Shown: positions 1 through 8,100 of the stretch, in pieces
Layout: each line of letters starts with the position of its first letter
How positions within the stretch are numbered: position 1 is the stretch's first letter
NCBI GenBank assembly: GCA_030524765.1
Contig: JAUNGA010000018.1
Location: 1-37,971 of the forward strand
Length of the DNA: 37,971 nt
Source: Bacteroidales bacterium
Lineage (GTDB): Bacteria; Bacteroidota; Bacteroidia; Bacteroidales; Muribaculaceae
Reading direction: 5' to 3'
Program-made: the position numbers and the translations under genes
Notes under the pieces: generated by a model
Database searches by the model: none
Told to the model about the DNA's origin: nothing
The model's input: only the letters and a program-made list of their open reading frames with translations

Positions 1-1
1 A

Positions 2-652
2 TTGGTTTTTTCTTGCGTTCCGAGCCGGTTCGATTATGCGGGAGTATTATACATCTGTGAAATTTATGTCCAGTCGTTAGACAAGGCCATAAAGGAGGGA
101 AGCATCAAAGGCATTACTCAGTTTGTCACTACCCGCTTCGGGAACGTGCTTGGTTCAAATGGCTCGGTTATTCCACTCTTTGAGAAACAAATCAAGGAGG
201 GTGGTCCCGTGACCGTTACGCATCCTGACATAATCCGCTTTTTCATGCTTATCCCCGAAGCTTGCAAACTCGTACTCGAAGCCGGTACTATGGGGCACGG
301 CGGCGAAATCTTTGTATTTGACATGGGTAAGCCCGTCAAAATTGCTGATCTTGCCAAGCGGATGATAAAGATGAGTGGTGACGAGGGAGTTGAAATAAAA
401 TACTCCGGATTGCGCGATGGCGAGAAACTTTATGAAGAGTTATTGAACGACCAGGAAGTCACCCTTCCGACTCCTCACGATAAAATCAATGTCGCCAAAG
501 TACGTGAATACGACTACGAGAAAGTGAATATCGAGATACTAAACCTAATCCACCTGGCTACCAGTTCTGATGATATGACAATTGTCCGACACATGAAAGC
601 AATCGTTCCCGAGTTCAAAAGTCAACACTCCAAATACGAGGTTCTCGATTGA
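2..652 (+). CDS. CapD/FlaA1-type UDP-sugar 4,6-dehydratase, C-terminal part (5' truncated)
   Basis: This is the C-terminal third of a membrane-bound nucleoside-diphosphate-sugar dehydratase/epimerase of the CapD/FlaA1/PglF type, which in capsule and surface-glycan pathways converts UDP-GlcNAc to a 4-keto-6-deoxy sugar. Family sequence is clear from about residue 18 (ICEIYVQSLDKA) onward: TRFGNVLGSNGSVIPLF, the IRFFM segment and the LRDGEKLYEELL tail. Full-length members are about 600-650 residues with four N-terminal membrane segments and a Rossmann domain; only about 200 residues are here and the catalytic part lies outside. The first 16-17 residues (nt 1 to about 48) do not resemble the expected NPTNVMG-SKR stretch, so the sequence switches abruptly at about nt 49. 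This is either a contig-edge misjoin or a real rearrangement. The TTG at nt 2 is simply the first usable codon and not a credible start. Confidence 0.85.
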   Translation: MVFSCVPSRFDYAGVLYICEIYVQSLDKAIKEGSIKGITQFVTTRFGNVLGSNGSVIPLFEKQIKEGGPVTVTHPDIIRFFMLIPEACKLVLEAGTMGHGGEIFVFDMGKPVKIADLAKRMIKMSGDEGVEIKYSGLRDGEKLYEELLNDQEVTLPTPHDKINVAKVREYDYEKVNIEILNLIHLATSSDDMTIVRHMKAIVPEFKSQHSKYEVLD

Positions 653-719
653 TATAAAAATAGAGTAACTGCTATCCACGGGCATATTAGGGCGCAAACT
701 AAAAAATTGCGCGGATATA

Positions 720-757
720 GTCCCGCCATAGGCTCCGTAGGGAGATTATGGCGGGAC
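720..757 (+). terminator. hairpin downstream of the dehydratase gene
   Basis: GTCCCGCCAT (720-729) pairs with ATGGCGGGAC (748-757), with an inner CTCC/GGAG pairing in the loop. Only a weak T-rich stretch (ATTTTG) follows. A smaller hairpin, GCGCAA (692-697) with TTGCGC (707-712), lies just before it and is flanked by TATCC/GGATA. The likely role is transcription termination or 3'-end protection for the dehydratase gene. Confidence 0.45.
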
Positions 758-830
758 ATTTTGTAGCGGCAGTTGGATGTTTGCCGGGAAAAGAATTGGA
801 TGACGGGTGGATGGGGCCGACAATTTTTTG

Positions 831-838
831 TAATTTTG
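831..838 (+). promoter_or_regulatory. -7 box for the NhaC-type gene
   Basis: TAATTTTG matches the Bacteroidota -7 consensus TAnnTTTG. No good -33 TTTG is seen at the usual 19-21 nt spacing. Transcription would start at about 842-846, so the leader would be under about 10 nt. Confidence 0.5.
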
Positions 839-851
839 CAGCGTGAAAACA

Positions 852-2141
852 ATGGAGGATCAAGAATTCAAATCGGCGGTGCCGGGGATGCTGGCTCTGT
901 CGCCGGCAATAGTCTTTCTGGCTCTGTATGTGGCTGTGTCGCTCGCAATCGGCGATTTTTATGTTATGCCGATCACGGTGGCTCTGGCGGCATCGTCGGT
1001 CTGGGCGGTGGTGATCTGTCGTGGTCACAGTCTGAGCGAGCGTATCGAGACGTTCTCGCGTGAGGCGGGGCATGCCAATATATTATATATGGTGTGGATT
1101 TTTGTGCTGGCAGGTGCGTTTGCTGCTCTGGCCAAGGGGATAGGGGCAATCGACGCGACGGTATGTCTGACTCTGCATATCTTTCCGCCTGAGTTTCTGT
1201 TGCCGGCTATTTTTGCGGCGGCGTGTTTTATCTCGTTGTCGATCGGGACGTCGGTGGGTACGGTGGTGGCTCTGGTGCCGCTTGTGGTCGAACTGGCCGG
1301 CACAGGCGGCGGCAATGTGCCGCTTTATGTGGCTACGGCGCTTGGTGGCGCTTTTTTTGGCGATAATCTGTCGTTTATATCGGATACGACGATCGCTGCT
1401 ACGCGTACGCAGGGGTGCAGTATGGCTGATAAGTTCAGGGCCAACGTTCTGATAGTGTTGCCTGCTGCGCTTATAGCGCTGGTGCTGTATATGGTGCTGG
1501 GCCGACAGACTATGCTGAGTGTTCCTGACGGGGGAGCGCCGTGGTGGCTCGTGACGCCTTATCTGGTGATTATCTCCACGGCTCTGTCGGGCATCAATGT
1601 CACAATCGTGCTCATATGCGGCATAGCGACGGCTCTGGTGCTGGGCGCGGCCACGGGTGTGGCGCCTCTTGAGGCCTGCCGCATGATGGGCGAGGGTATT
1701 GATTCTATGGGGCAGCTGATTATCATCACTCTGCTGGCGGCCGGCATGCTGGGTATGATCAAGGCTATGGGCGGTATCGATTATCTGCTGCGCCACATGA
1801 CGGCGCGTGTGCGTGGCACGCGCGGTGCCCAGTGCTGCATTGCCGCGATCGTGAGCATTGTGAATCTGTGCACTGCCAACAATACGGTGGCTATCATCAC
1901 TGTCGGGTCGATCAGCCGTGATATAGCGTCGCGCTATGGTGTGGCGCCTAAAAAGGTGGCGTCATTGCTCGACACGTGTTCGTGCATAGTGCAATGTCTG
2001 ATTCCTTACGGCGCTCAGACGTTGTTGGCGACAGGTCTTGCAGGTATCTCTCCCGCTGCGCCGTGGCCTTATCTTTATTATCCATGGGCGCTGGCTCTGA
2101 CGGTTACTGTGTCGATTCTCATAAAGCGCAAATCGAGATAG
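852..2141 (+). CDS. NhaC-family Na+/H+ antiporter
   Basis: This is a polytopic inner-membrane protein of 429 residues, built almost entirely of hydrophobic segments (about 10-12 helices), of the NhaC antiporter family that exchanges cytoplasmic Na+ for H+. The family signature GGAFFGDNLSFISDTTIAA lies near residue 165, and the second half carries NLCTANNTVAIITVGSIS, typical of the inverted-repeat ion-transporter fold. Length is normal. An in-frame GTG at 843 is possible, but the -7 box at 831-838 puts the transcription start almost on that codon, so I prefer the ATG at 852. The gene appears monocistronic and faces the ferredoxin gene, with a hairpin between them. Substrate assignment is by family; related members exchange malate/lactate, so the exact ion is not certain. 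Confidence 0.85.
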   Translation: MEDQEFKSAVPGMLALSPAIVFLALYVAVSLAIGDFYVMPITVALAASSVWAVVICRGHSLSERIETFSREAGHANILYMVWIFVLAGAFAALAKGIGAIDATVCLTLHIFPPEFLLPAIFAAACFISLSIGTSVGTVVALVPLVVELAGTGGGNVPLYVATALGGAFFGDNLSFISDTTIAATRTQGCSMADKFRANVLIVLPAALIALVLYMVLGRQTMLSVPDGGAPWWLVTPYLVIISTALSGINVTIVLICGIATALVLGAATGVAPLEACRMMGEGIDSMGQLIIITLLAAGMLGMIKAMGGIDYLLRHMTARVRGTRGAQCCIAAIVSIVNLCTANNTVAIITVGSISRDIASRYGVAPKKVASLLDTCSCIVQCLIPYGAQTLLATGLAGISPAAPWPYLYYPWALALTVTVSILIKRKSR

Positions 2142-2218
2142 TGTGGGGGATGCCCTTTACTGTTGCTCACGCATTGCCTGTCGAAGCGGTAGGGGAACGG
2201 GCTCTTATATATGCAAGC

Positions 2219-2246
2219 GGGGCTGCCCACAACGGTCGGCAGCCCC
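2219..2246. terminator. hairpin between convergent genes
   Basis: GGGGCTGCC (2219-2227) pairs with GGCAGCCCC (2238-2246) around a 10-nt loop. It sits between the NhaC-type gene (plus) and the ferredoxin gene (minus) and could stop both transcripts. There is no real T-tract on either side. Confidence 0.6.
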
Positions 2247-2271
2247 CTGTGTGGTGTGATGTTGCGTGACG

Positions 2272-2442
2272 TTATGCCGGGGGAAGGATAGCGTCGTTGG
2301 GGCAGACAGCTGCGCACGAGCCGCACTCGATGCAGGTGTCGGGATCGATCTTGTAGATTTCGCCCTCAGAGATTGCTTCTACGGGGCATTCGGGCAGACA
2401 GGTGCCGCAAGCCACGCACTGGTCGGTAATTACGTATGCCAT
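2272..2442 (-). CDS. 2[4Fe-4S] ferredoxin (56 aa)
   Basis: Reading the minus strand from the ATG at 2442 gives a 56-residue protein with two classic cluster motifs. The first is C9-x2-C12-x2-C15-x3-C19-P and the second is C38-x2-C41-x2-C44-x3-C48-P, each followed by an acidic or hydrophobic turn as in clostridial-type ferredoxins. It should be a soluble low-potential electron carrier binding two [4Fe-4S] clusters and serving anaerobic oxidoreductases such as pyruvate:ferredoxin oxidoreductase; the actual partner cannot be read here. Length is normal for the family. It has its own -7 box at 2492-2499, so it is probably transcribed separately from the LptG-like gene upstream. Confidence 0.95.
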   Translation of the reverse strand: MAYVITDQCVACGTCLPECPVEAISEGEIYKIDPDTCIECGSCAAVCPNDAILPPA

Positions 2443-2491
2443 TGTTGAACTGTTTTATGAGTTAATTCAGAAATATGTTTGTTTTGTTCTG

Positions 2492-2499
2492 CAAATATA
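2492..2499 (-). promoter_or_regulatory. -7 box for ferredoxin
   Basis: On the minus strand this reads TATATTTG, a perfect TAnnTTTG match, 50 nt upstream of the ferredoxin ATG. The -33 element is weak. Confidence 0.55.
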
Positions 2500-2565
2500 G
2501 CGCTTTTTTGCGTTAATATGGACTAAAGACGATATTTTTTTGTGGGCCGATGCTGATTTTTGGTC

Positions 2566-3639
2566 TCAGACAGCCGCACGGCGATATAATACCACTGCTA
2601 TGACGGCATATATGATATTGGGTATCCACATGGCTATCAGGGGAGAAGTGAGACCTGAATATGCAAAGCTCTGTGTGATGGCCATAAAGAGGATGTAGCT
2701 GAAGCTTAGCACCAGGCCTACGCCAATGTTTACACCCAGACCGCCTTTGACCTTGCGTGATGACAGTGCCATGCCGATCACGGTGAGGATAAATGCCGCC
2801 GCACACATGGCGTATCGCCGCTGGTACTCGACTTCAAATGACTGGATGTTGGCCACGCCTCGGCCGCGCTGACGGCGTATGTACTCCTCGAGCTGCGGGG
2901 TGGTCATCTTTTCATGGTCGTTTTTGGCGATGAGAAAGTCGCGAGGCTCGAAGGGAATGACTGTGTCGAGCGAGCGGCCTTTGCGTATAAACTCGCGGTT
3001 GTCGCTGAAATCGCGTATGACGTAGTCGTAGACGCGCCACGAGTAGAGGGTGTCCCAGGTGATGCGCTGTGCGGTGAGACGCGATGTGAGGCGTTTGTCG
3101 TCGTCAAACGATTCGAGCGAGAATCGCGATCCGCTTTTCGAAATGTTGTCATACCGGCTCATATAGGCGATCTCTCCGGGGGCGACCATCAGCATGATGT
3201 TTGACCCGTAGTCGACGCGTTTGTTTTTTACATATGTGTTGGTGTAGTCGATACGCTTGACATTGGCAGGGGGGATGATATATGCGCCGAGCACCCAGGT
3301 GGCCGCGGCTATCACCAGGGCCGAGAACATGTATGGTCTCAGCAGGCGGTTGAAACTCATGCCCGACGACAGCATGGCGATGATCTCGTTGTTGCCTGCC
3401 AGCTTGGTCGTGAAGAAGATCACGGCGATGAAGACAAACAGAGGGGAGAACTGGTTGGCGAAGTAGGGCAGGAAGTTGATGAAATAGTCGACAATGGTGG
3501 CATGTAGGGGAGCCTTGAGAAACGCGTCGAATTTCTCGTTTACGTCGAACATCACCACGATGGCCAGCAGCAACGCTATCGCGAAGATATACGTGCCCAG
3601 GAACTTGCGTATTATATATCGGTCGATGATCTTGAACAT
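2566..3639 (-). CDS. LptF/LptG (YjgP/YjgQ) family permease
   Basis: This 357-residue inner-membrane protein has the architecture of the LptF/LptG permeases. There are three helices in the first 120 residues, a periplasmic jellyroll-like region (about 125-285, rich in beta-type sequence), and three C-terminal helices from about 280 (YAMCAAAFILTVIGMALSSR, GLGVNIGVGLVLSFSYILF, then IIYAVIAVVLYRR). With the LptB ATPase these permeases extract lipopolysaccharide from the inner membrane and pass it to the LptC-A-D bridge. The start codon lies 1 nt after the tgt stop, so the two genes are almost certainly translated from one mRNA. Whether it is LptF or LptG cannot be settled from sequence alone, hence no symbol. 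Confidence 0.85.
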   Translation of the reverse strand: MFKIIDRYIIRKFLGTYIFAIALLLAIVVMFDVNEKFDAFLKAPLHATIVDYFINFLPYFANQFSPLFVFIAVIFFTTKLAGNNEIIAMLSSGMSFNRLLRPYMFSALVIAAATWVLGAYIIPPANVKRIDYTNTYVKNKRVDYGSNIMLMVAPGEIAYMSRYDNISKSGSRFSLESFDDDKRLTSRLTAQRITWDTLYSWRVYDYVIRDFSDNREFIRKGRSLDTVIPFEPRDFLIAKNDHEKMTTPQLEEYIRRQRGRGVANIQSFEVEYQRRYAMCAAAFILTVIGMALSSRKVKGGLGVNIGVGLVLSFSYILFMAITQSFAYSGLTSPLIAMWIPNIIYAVIAVVLYRRAAV

Positions 3640-3640
3640 G

Positions 3641-4771
3641 TCACAGACGTCGGTTGAGTTTTTCGACCATCAGGGCTTTCCATGCGGCGAAGTCTCCGGC
3701 CACGATGTGCCTGCGTGCCTCGGTCACGAGCCACAGATAGAATGCCAGGTTGTGGATCGATGCTATCTGCATTGCCAGCAGTTCGCCGGCTATAAACAGA
3801 TGCCGCAGATATGCGCGGCTGTAGACACGGTCGACCAGGCATGGACTGTCTTCCCAAATGGGGCTGAAGTCGTCGGCCCACTTGAGGTTGCGCATGTTCA
3901 TGGTCCCTTCGGGTGTAAACAGCATGCCGTTGCGGCCGTTGCGTGTGGGCATGACACAATCCATCATGTCGACGCCGCGGTCAATGGCCTCGAGTATGTT
4001 GCATGGTGTGCCGACCCCCATGAGGTAGCGTGGCTTGTCGGCAGGAAGTATCTCGTTGCAGACCTCGATCATGTCGTACATGACTTCGGTAGGCTCGCCT
4101 ACAGCCAGACCGCCGATGGCATTGCCCTCGGCGCCGAGATCGGCGACAAATCTGGCGGAGTCGCGACGCAGGTCGGCATAAGTGCAGCCTTGTACGATGG
4201 GGAAGAAAGCCTGTCGGTGGCCATAAAGCGGCTCGGTCGAGCGAAACCGTTCCCAGCCTCTGACGAGCCATCGTTTGGTCAGTTCAAGCGAACGTTTTGC
4301 GTAGGTATAATCTGATGTCCCCGGAGGGCATTCGTCGAGGGCCATCATGATGTCGGAGCCGATTATACGCTGTATGTCAACGACCTTCTCGGGGGTGAAC
4401 AAATGTTTCGAGCCGTCTATGTGACTGCGAAAGTGGGCTCCCTCTTCGGTGAGTTTGCGGTTTTCGCTCAGCGAGAACACCTGAAAGCCGCCACTGTCGG
4501 TGAGGATGGGACGGTCCCAACCGTTGAATTTGTGCAGGCCTCCGGCGCGTTGTATTATATCCATGCCTGGCCGCAGATATAGATGGTAGGTGTTGCCGAG
4601 AATGATCTGTGCCTTGACTTGCTCGCGCATCTCGTGCATGTGCACGCCCTTGATGGCGCCCACGGTGCCCACCGGCATGAAGATCGGGGTGAGGATCGTG
4701 CCGTGGTCGGTCGTTATCTCGCCGGCACGTGCATTGGTGCCGGGCGCTGTGTTGATGACTTTAAAATCCAT
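3641..4771 (-). CDS. tgt: queuine/preQ1 tRNA-ribosyltransferase (Tgt)
   Basis: Tgt swaps guanine-34 of tRNAs for Asp, Asn, His and Tyr with the queuosine precursor preQ1. The protein is 376 residues, normal length. The nucleophile region is visible (LTDSGGFQVFSL, about residue 90), as are IVQGCTYADLR, GGLAVGEP and GVDMMDCVMPTRNGRNG, all diagnostic. The usual zinc site before SRAYLRHL (CxCxxC) is not intact: the segment here reads DSPCLVDRVYSRAYL, with only the middle Cys kept, although the later His of IASIHNL remains. I chose the ATG at 4771 rather than the GTG at 4780, because the -7 box TACCTTTG ends on that GTG. It is the first gene of a two-gene unit with the LptG-like permease. Confidence 0.96.
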   Translation of the reverse strand: MDFKVINTAPGTNARAGEITTDHGTILTPIFMPVGTVGAIKGVHMHEMREQVKAQIILGNTYHLYLRPGMDIIQRAGGLHKFNGWDRPILTDSGGFQVFSLSENRKLTEEGAHFRSHIDGSKHLFTPEKVVDIQRIIGSDIMMALDECPPGTSDYTYAKRSLELTKRWLVRGWERFRSTEPLYGHRQAFFPIVQGCTYADLRRDSARFVADLGAEGNAIGGLAVGEPTEVMYDMIEVCNEILPADKPRYLMGVGTPCNILEAIDRGVDMMDCVMPTRNGRNGMLFTPEGTMNMRNLKWADDFSPIWEDSPCLVDRVYSRAYLRHLFIAGELLAMQIASIHNLAFYLWLVTEARRHIVAGDFAAWKALMVEKLNRRL

Positions 4772-4779
4772 ATCAGCCA

Positions 4780-4787
4780 CAAAGGTA
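4780..4787 (-). promoter_or_regulatory. -7 box for tgt-lptG
   Basis: On the minus strand this is TACCTTTG (TAnnTTTG). It ends 9 nt before the ATG at 4771, implying a leader of a few nucleotides or none. Confidence 0.6.
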
Positions 4788-5109
4788 CAAAATTTCGCTC
4801 AATCCAGCACGACAAGTGTTCACAGCACTTGTGCGCAGATGACTTTTTAGTGATGCACACGACGCGACAGCCGATCGTGCGGCGTCGGGCGCATGTCGGT
4901 GCCGGTTCATGCGCCGGTCAGCTTTTCATCTCAAACTTTATGTATGTAAAACGGTAATAACCAATGATATGCACATGTTGCGTAGTAATGCAGTAGTGGC
5001 CCGCTTGCTTTGAGGTAGCACCTTGTTATATATTTGCATCCGGAAATTACACCTCCCTTCATAACCAAACTTCTAAATATTTTAATCATCAACCTTAATT
5101 CAATCCTAA
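4788..5109. other. 322-nt divergent intergenic region, tgt and GH16 genes
   Basis: There is no coding sequence that I can support. It holds the upstream part of the tgt promoter at its left edge and the GH16 promoter (5004-5036) with a roughly 70-nt A/T-rich leader at its right edge. In the middle are two inverted repeats: AAGTG/CACTT near 4813-4829, and a perfect 8-bp stem GGCGCATG (4888-4895) / CATGCGCC (4908-4915) followed by CTTTTC. The latter could be a regulator site or the end of a short transcript; I cannot tell which. Confidence 0.5.
5004..5036 (+). promoter_or_regulatory. promoter of the GH16 gene
   Basis: A -33-like CTTG (5004-5007), a 21-nt spacer and a perfect -7 TATATTTG (5029-5036). 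Transcription should start near 5040-5044, giving a leader of about 65-70 nt. Confidence 0.65.
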
Positions 5110-8100
5110 ATGAGAACTATCAATCTTAGACGTTCCCTTCTGGCGGCACTCGCCATCATGCCCGTGACGGGTATGTTTGTCTCGGCACAGACACCCGACA
5201 ACGGGTGGGCCGAGGTGTGGCGTGACGACTTCGAGGGTACACAGCTTAACTCGAAGTACTGGAATATCGAAAAGAACAGTACCGGCGGAGGCAACTGGGA
5301 GTTGCAGTATTACGGCCCCGAGGGCGTAAGCGTTGCCGGTGGCAACCTTGTGCTGACGGCATCGCGTACTCCGCGCGAGGGCAAGTCCTTTACATCGGGC
5401 CGTGTCAACACCAAAGGCAAGGTCTACTTTACGCACGGCAAACTCGAGGCCCGCATCCTCATCCCCAAATCAAAGGGCGGCCTGTGGCCTGCGTTCTGGA
5501 TGCTCGGCGAAAATATCAACACCAATCCCTGGCCGCAGTGCGGCGAGATCGATATACTCGAGATGGGCAATGCCGCCGGTTTCGGTGGAAACGAAGAGAC
5601 ATACTTCAGCGGCGCGTGCCACTGGGGCTACTATGATGCCAACAACCACTACCCGATGTACGGTGTGGCCGGTAATGCCCCTTACAGCCTGCAGGACGGC
5701 CAGTATCACCTGTTTACCTGCGTATGGGACACAGAATCTATCAAGATGTATCTCGATCTTGACAAAAATCCCGACGTCGCTCCGTATTATGAAATGGGTC
5801 TGACCGACCGTAAAAACGATAAATCTCCCGGCAATTACCTGCATAAACCGTTCCACATCCTGTTCAATCTTGCAGTAGGCGGTATGTTCCCCAATATTAC
5901 GAATCCTGCGGGTATCACTGCCGAAATCCCGGCCGAGATGCGCATCGACTGGGTGCGCATATGCCAGCCTAAAGACAATGCAGACTTTACCTTCTGCGAG
6001 AGTGATAACGAGGAAGACGACAATCAGGAGGACCCCGACACCAAGCCCGGCTTCTGGGGCTCGGCTGCTCTTGATGCCAACGGCCAGTACACCTTTGATT
6101 TCAACAAGGCCGATGATTTTGTGCTGATCGGCACATCGCAGGGTGTCAAAGACATCATGCTCGGACTGGGCAAGAATGTCAAGGCCGACTACAATGTCGA
6201 CAATGTCAACAACTTCTTTTACGTGTGGGAGAACACCTATACCGAGGCGCCCTGCTCGGGTGTCAACTCGTTTGGCCTGGCCGAGAACTATACATCGCTC
6301 GCAGTCGGCACTGTCGGTTGGTCGGGCGCCGGATATGCCTCGCAGGGCAAGGGCAAAGACCTCTCGATGATCGACGATGACTGGGTGCTGCACTTTGCTA
6401 TGAAAGGCAATGACATCGCTGCCCACCGCAAACAGACCGTCATGGTCGGCAATACCCAGTTTGTGATAGGCCGTCCTGACGGCAGTGACCCCTCGCTGGG
6501 CGATTATCCGCGCGACGGAAAATGGTATAACTTTGACATTCCCGTCAAGGTGCTCCGTTCGCTCAAAGATCCTGTCTTCAATAATGCAAGCAACTATCTC
6601 GACAATGTCGTGGCATTCCTCTCGGGCGGCTTTGGCGGTGCCAAACTTCAGTTTGACAATGTGTTCTTCTATCGCTCGCTTGTCCCCGTAAATGATGTCC
6701 CCTCGGTAGACGAGACTACCGAGATCGGACGCTATGCATCGAAATCACTCGATGCACAGGGCCAGCCGACATTCGACTTCGAGAACAGCTATGATTATGT
6801 ACCCGTGTGCGCAAGCGACCTCACACGCGGTGCCATGGAGGGCAAGATACGTCTCGACCTCAATGTCGACGGCGGTAAAAACGCATTCTACAACTGGCTA
6901 TACGAATTTACCAATACTTCGACCTACGAAGATCTGCCTGTCGAGGGTCTCAACTCGATGGGTGAGGCCGGTTCATACTTCGCAATGAGTGTACGCGGCG
7001 AACAGGCATGGAGCGGCTGCGGTTTCAAACTGCTCTCGCCCCAGGATCTGTCGTTCCTTGACGATACATACTGGCTGCACATCGCCTTCAAGGGCGACGA
7101 CCTGCTGATGCACGCCGCCCAGACCGTCACCCTCGGCAATGTCAAGTTTATCATTGGTCCGACCGATGGCACAGCTCCCTCGCTGGGCGACTACCGCCGC
7201 GACGGCGAGTGGTACTCGTTTGACATTCCTCTCAAAGATCTGATGGTAATCTCAGATCCGATCTATCCCAACATGTCGGCGTTCGATGACAACATCGTGG
7301 CTCTCTCGACCGGAGGCGTCAAGGGTGCCAAGCTGCAGTTTGACAATATCTTCTTCTATCGCAATGACTCAAAGGGCGGCGATGACACCAAAGATGACAC
7401 ACCTTGCGGTCCTTATGTCCATGCCGCCATCGGCACTGACGGTCAGTCGACCTTCGACTTCGACAATGCAGTCGATATCGTGCCCATCAATATGTCAGAG
7501 GGTGTCCGCACGCTCTTTGACGGCAAGATCCGCGCCGACTATAATGTGGATGATGAGAACATCTTCTTCTATGTATGGGAGAAGACATTCGAGGCCGGCG
7601 AGGCTGTAGGTGTCAATTCATTCGGTATCGATGAGGGCTTCCCCTCGATGTCGGTATCTAACGAAGGCTGGTCGGGCGCCGCATTCAAGTTTGAGTCGCC
7701 CCGTGATATGTCGATCGTGAGCGAGCCGGGCTATTATCTGCACATGGCCATCCGCACTGCCGACTATATGAGCCACACTCCCTACAAGATGGGCCTGTGT
7801 GAAGATGCCGTCTGGATAACAGCCGCCCAGACCGGCGACGGTATCGTCACCGACTTCCCGCGCGACGGCGAATGGTACTATATCGACGTACCTGTAAGCC
7901 GTATCAACGAGGTTGCCGGTAAGGATATTTTCAAAGACGAGAAATCGTTTACCAAGAATCTGCTGCACTTTGACTGTGGCGCCCGCCAGGGTACTCCGCT
8001 CGAATTCGACAACGTCTTCTTCTGGCGTAATACCAACCCCGACCGCGATGACAATCTCGGCAACTCGTCGGGCATCGAAGACCTGCCATCGGTAGGCGCT

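Noticed and set aside
5470-6426. Long open frame on the minus strand opposite the GH16 gene
   Set aside because: It is an antisense shadow produced by the codon bias of a high-GC gene: no start signal, no recognisable domain, and the plus-strand protein has clear catalytic motifs. The same applies to minus-strand frames within 1083-1796, 9374-10318 and 31171-32106.
6052-8030. Tandem repeat array considered as CRISPR or satellite
   Set aside because: The repeat unit is about 630 nt, diverged, in frame, and clearly encodes a protein module; there are no short direct repeats with spacers anywhere in the window.
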